NCBI GenBank assembly: GCA_900404475.1
Contig: OUQQ01000594.1
Span: 5,105-24,997, forward strand
Direction: 5' to 3'
Origin: Spongospora subterranea
Lineage: Eukaryota; Endomyxa; Phytomyxea; Plasmodiophorida; Plasmodiophoridae
DNA length: 19,893 bases
The first letter of the stretch is position 1, and each line of letters starts with the position of its first letter. Both the position numbers and the translations under genes were made by a program. Below the pieces are notes generated by a model that was not told the DNA's origin, did not search any database, and worked only from the letters and a program-made list of their open reading frames with translations. Below, piece after piece: positions 19,682-19,893 of the stretch.

Positions 19682-19893
19682 ATGGCGCTTACACCCGCCG
19701 AACGCAGCCGCATTTGGCGACAAGACAAAAAACGCCAGCGCCTAGAGGAAGCAAACCTCATAACCGTTCAATACCAAAACCAAGTGGACGAAATCGCCAC
19801 TTTAAAGGCATTGAACAAACAACTAAAACTGCAGCTACGCGACGCCAACACAACAATAAGCTTACAAAAGGCCCAACTACAAGTATATAAGGA
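19682..19893 (+). CDS. Coiled-coil protein start, probably transposon-derived, 3' partial
   Basis: Open from ATG 19682 to the window edge, 70 codons seen. It starts MALTPAERSRIWRQDKKRQR, a basic TPAERxRxxR-type head found in many element-encoded proteins, then a heptad-rich helix (VDEIATLKALNKQLKLQL). The codons are A/C-rich (ACA, AAC, CAA, CTA) and unlike the T-rich host genes to the left, which suggests a foreign or mobile origin. Whether it continues as a transposase, capsid-like or other element protein cannot be seen. Confidence 0.6.
   Translation, partial: MALTPAERSRIWRQDKKRQRLEEANLITVQYQNQVDEIATLKALNKQLKLQLRDANTTISLQKAQLQVYK

Noticed and set aside
1..19893. CRISPR array, prokaryotic operon or phage
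   Set aside because: No spaced identical repeats or Shine-Dalgarno-led gene strings. Genes have spliceosomal introns.

Overview
This is nuclear DNA of an intron-dense eukaryote with a compact genome. Several genes can be spliced by eye into fully open, phase-consistent models. Their introns are mostly 32-75 nt with a mode near 50 nt, and exons go down to 17 nt. Neighbouring genes sit close together and converge, with about 50 bp or less between stop codons. Base composition is moderate and there are no prokaryotic signals. The recognisable set (kinesin-10/KIF22, a tandem RNase III with dsRBD, NudC, PIG-X, tRNA-Trp) would fit a small-genome animal or a unicellular holozoan or other protist. 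I cannot name the species from the sequence.

Layout. 1-2546 (+) is a chromokinesin of the KIF22/Kid type, 5' end cut by the window, about 15 exons. 3419-6468 (+) is a 10-exon gene for a class II (Drosha-like) RNase III whose first RNase III domain has lost every catalytic acidic residue. It converges on nudC (7463-6518, -). 7660-8090 may hold a small gene with a PP1-docking-like motif. 8138-8792 is a 328-bp tandem duplication carrying two tRNA-Trp(CCA) genes, with a single N at the junction. 8873-9197 (+) is a possible small membrane protein converging on a 109-codon reading frame with a myristoylation-type N-terminus (9536-9207, -).

9540-12075 is repeat-rich and gene-poor: a tandem repeat of about 60 bp, then three decayed copies, one of them inverted, of an unknown coding repeat. 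12417-12076 (-) is an uncharacterised ORF. It diverges from a 5-exon gene (12564-13651, +) for a type I membrane protein I do not recognise. 13755-14233 (+) is an uncertain gene directly upstream of pigX (14357-15286, +), the luminal subunit of GPI mannosyltransferase I.

15287-16591 holds a 114-bp Stowaway-like MITE and a 162-bp inverted-repeat element. 16592-18039 (+) encodes a signal peptide, a PA-like ectodomain and seven transmembrane helices. 18457-18884 is a long imperfect foldback element. 19682 to the end is the start of an A/C-rich coiled-coil ORF that looks transposon-derived.

The recognised genes do not form one pathway. They cover chromosome movement, dynein-linked chaperoning, small-RNA or rRNA processing, and GPI anchoring. 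The most unusual items are the half-dead tandem RNase III, the PA-7TM receptor-like protein, the 32-nt introns and the set of non-autonomous DNA elements.
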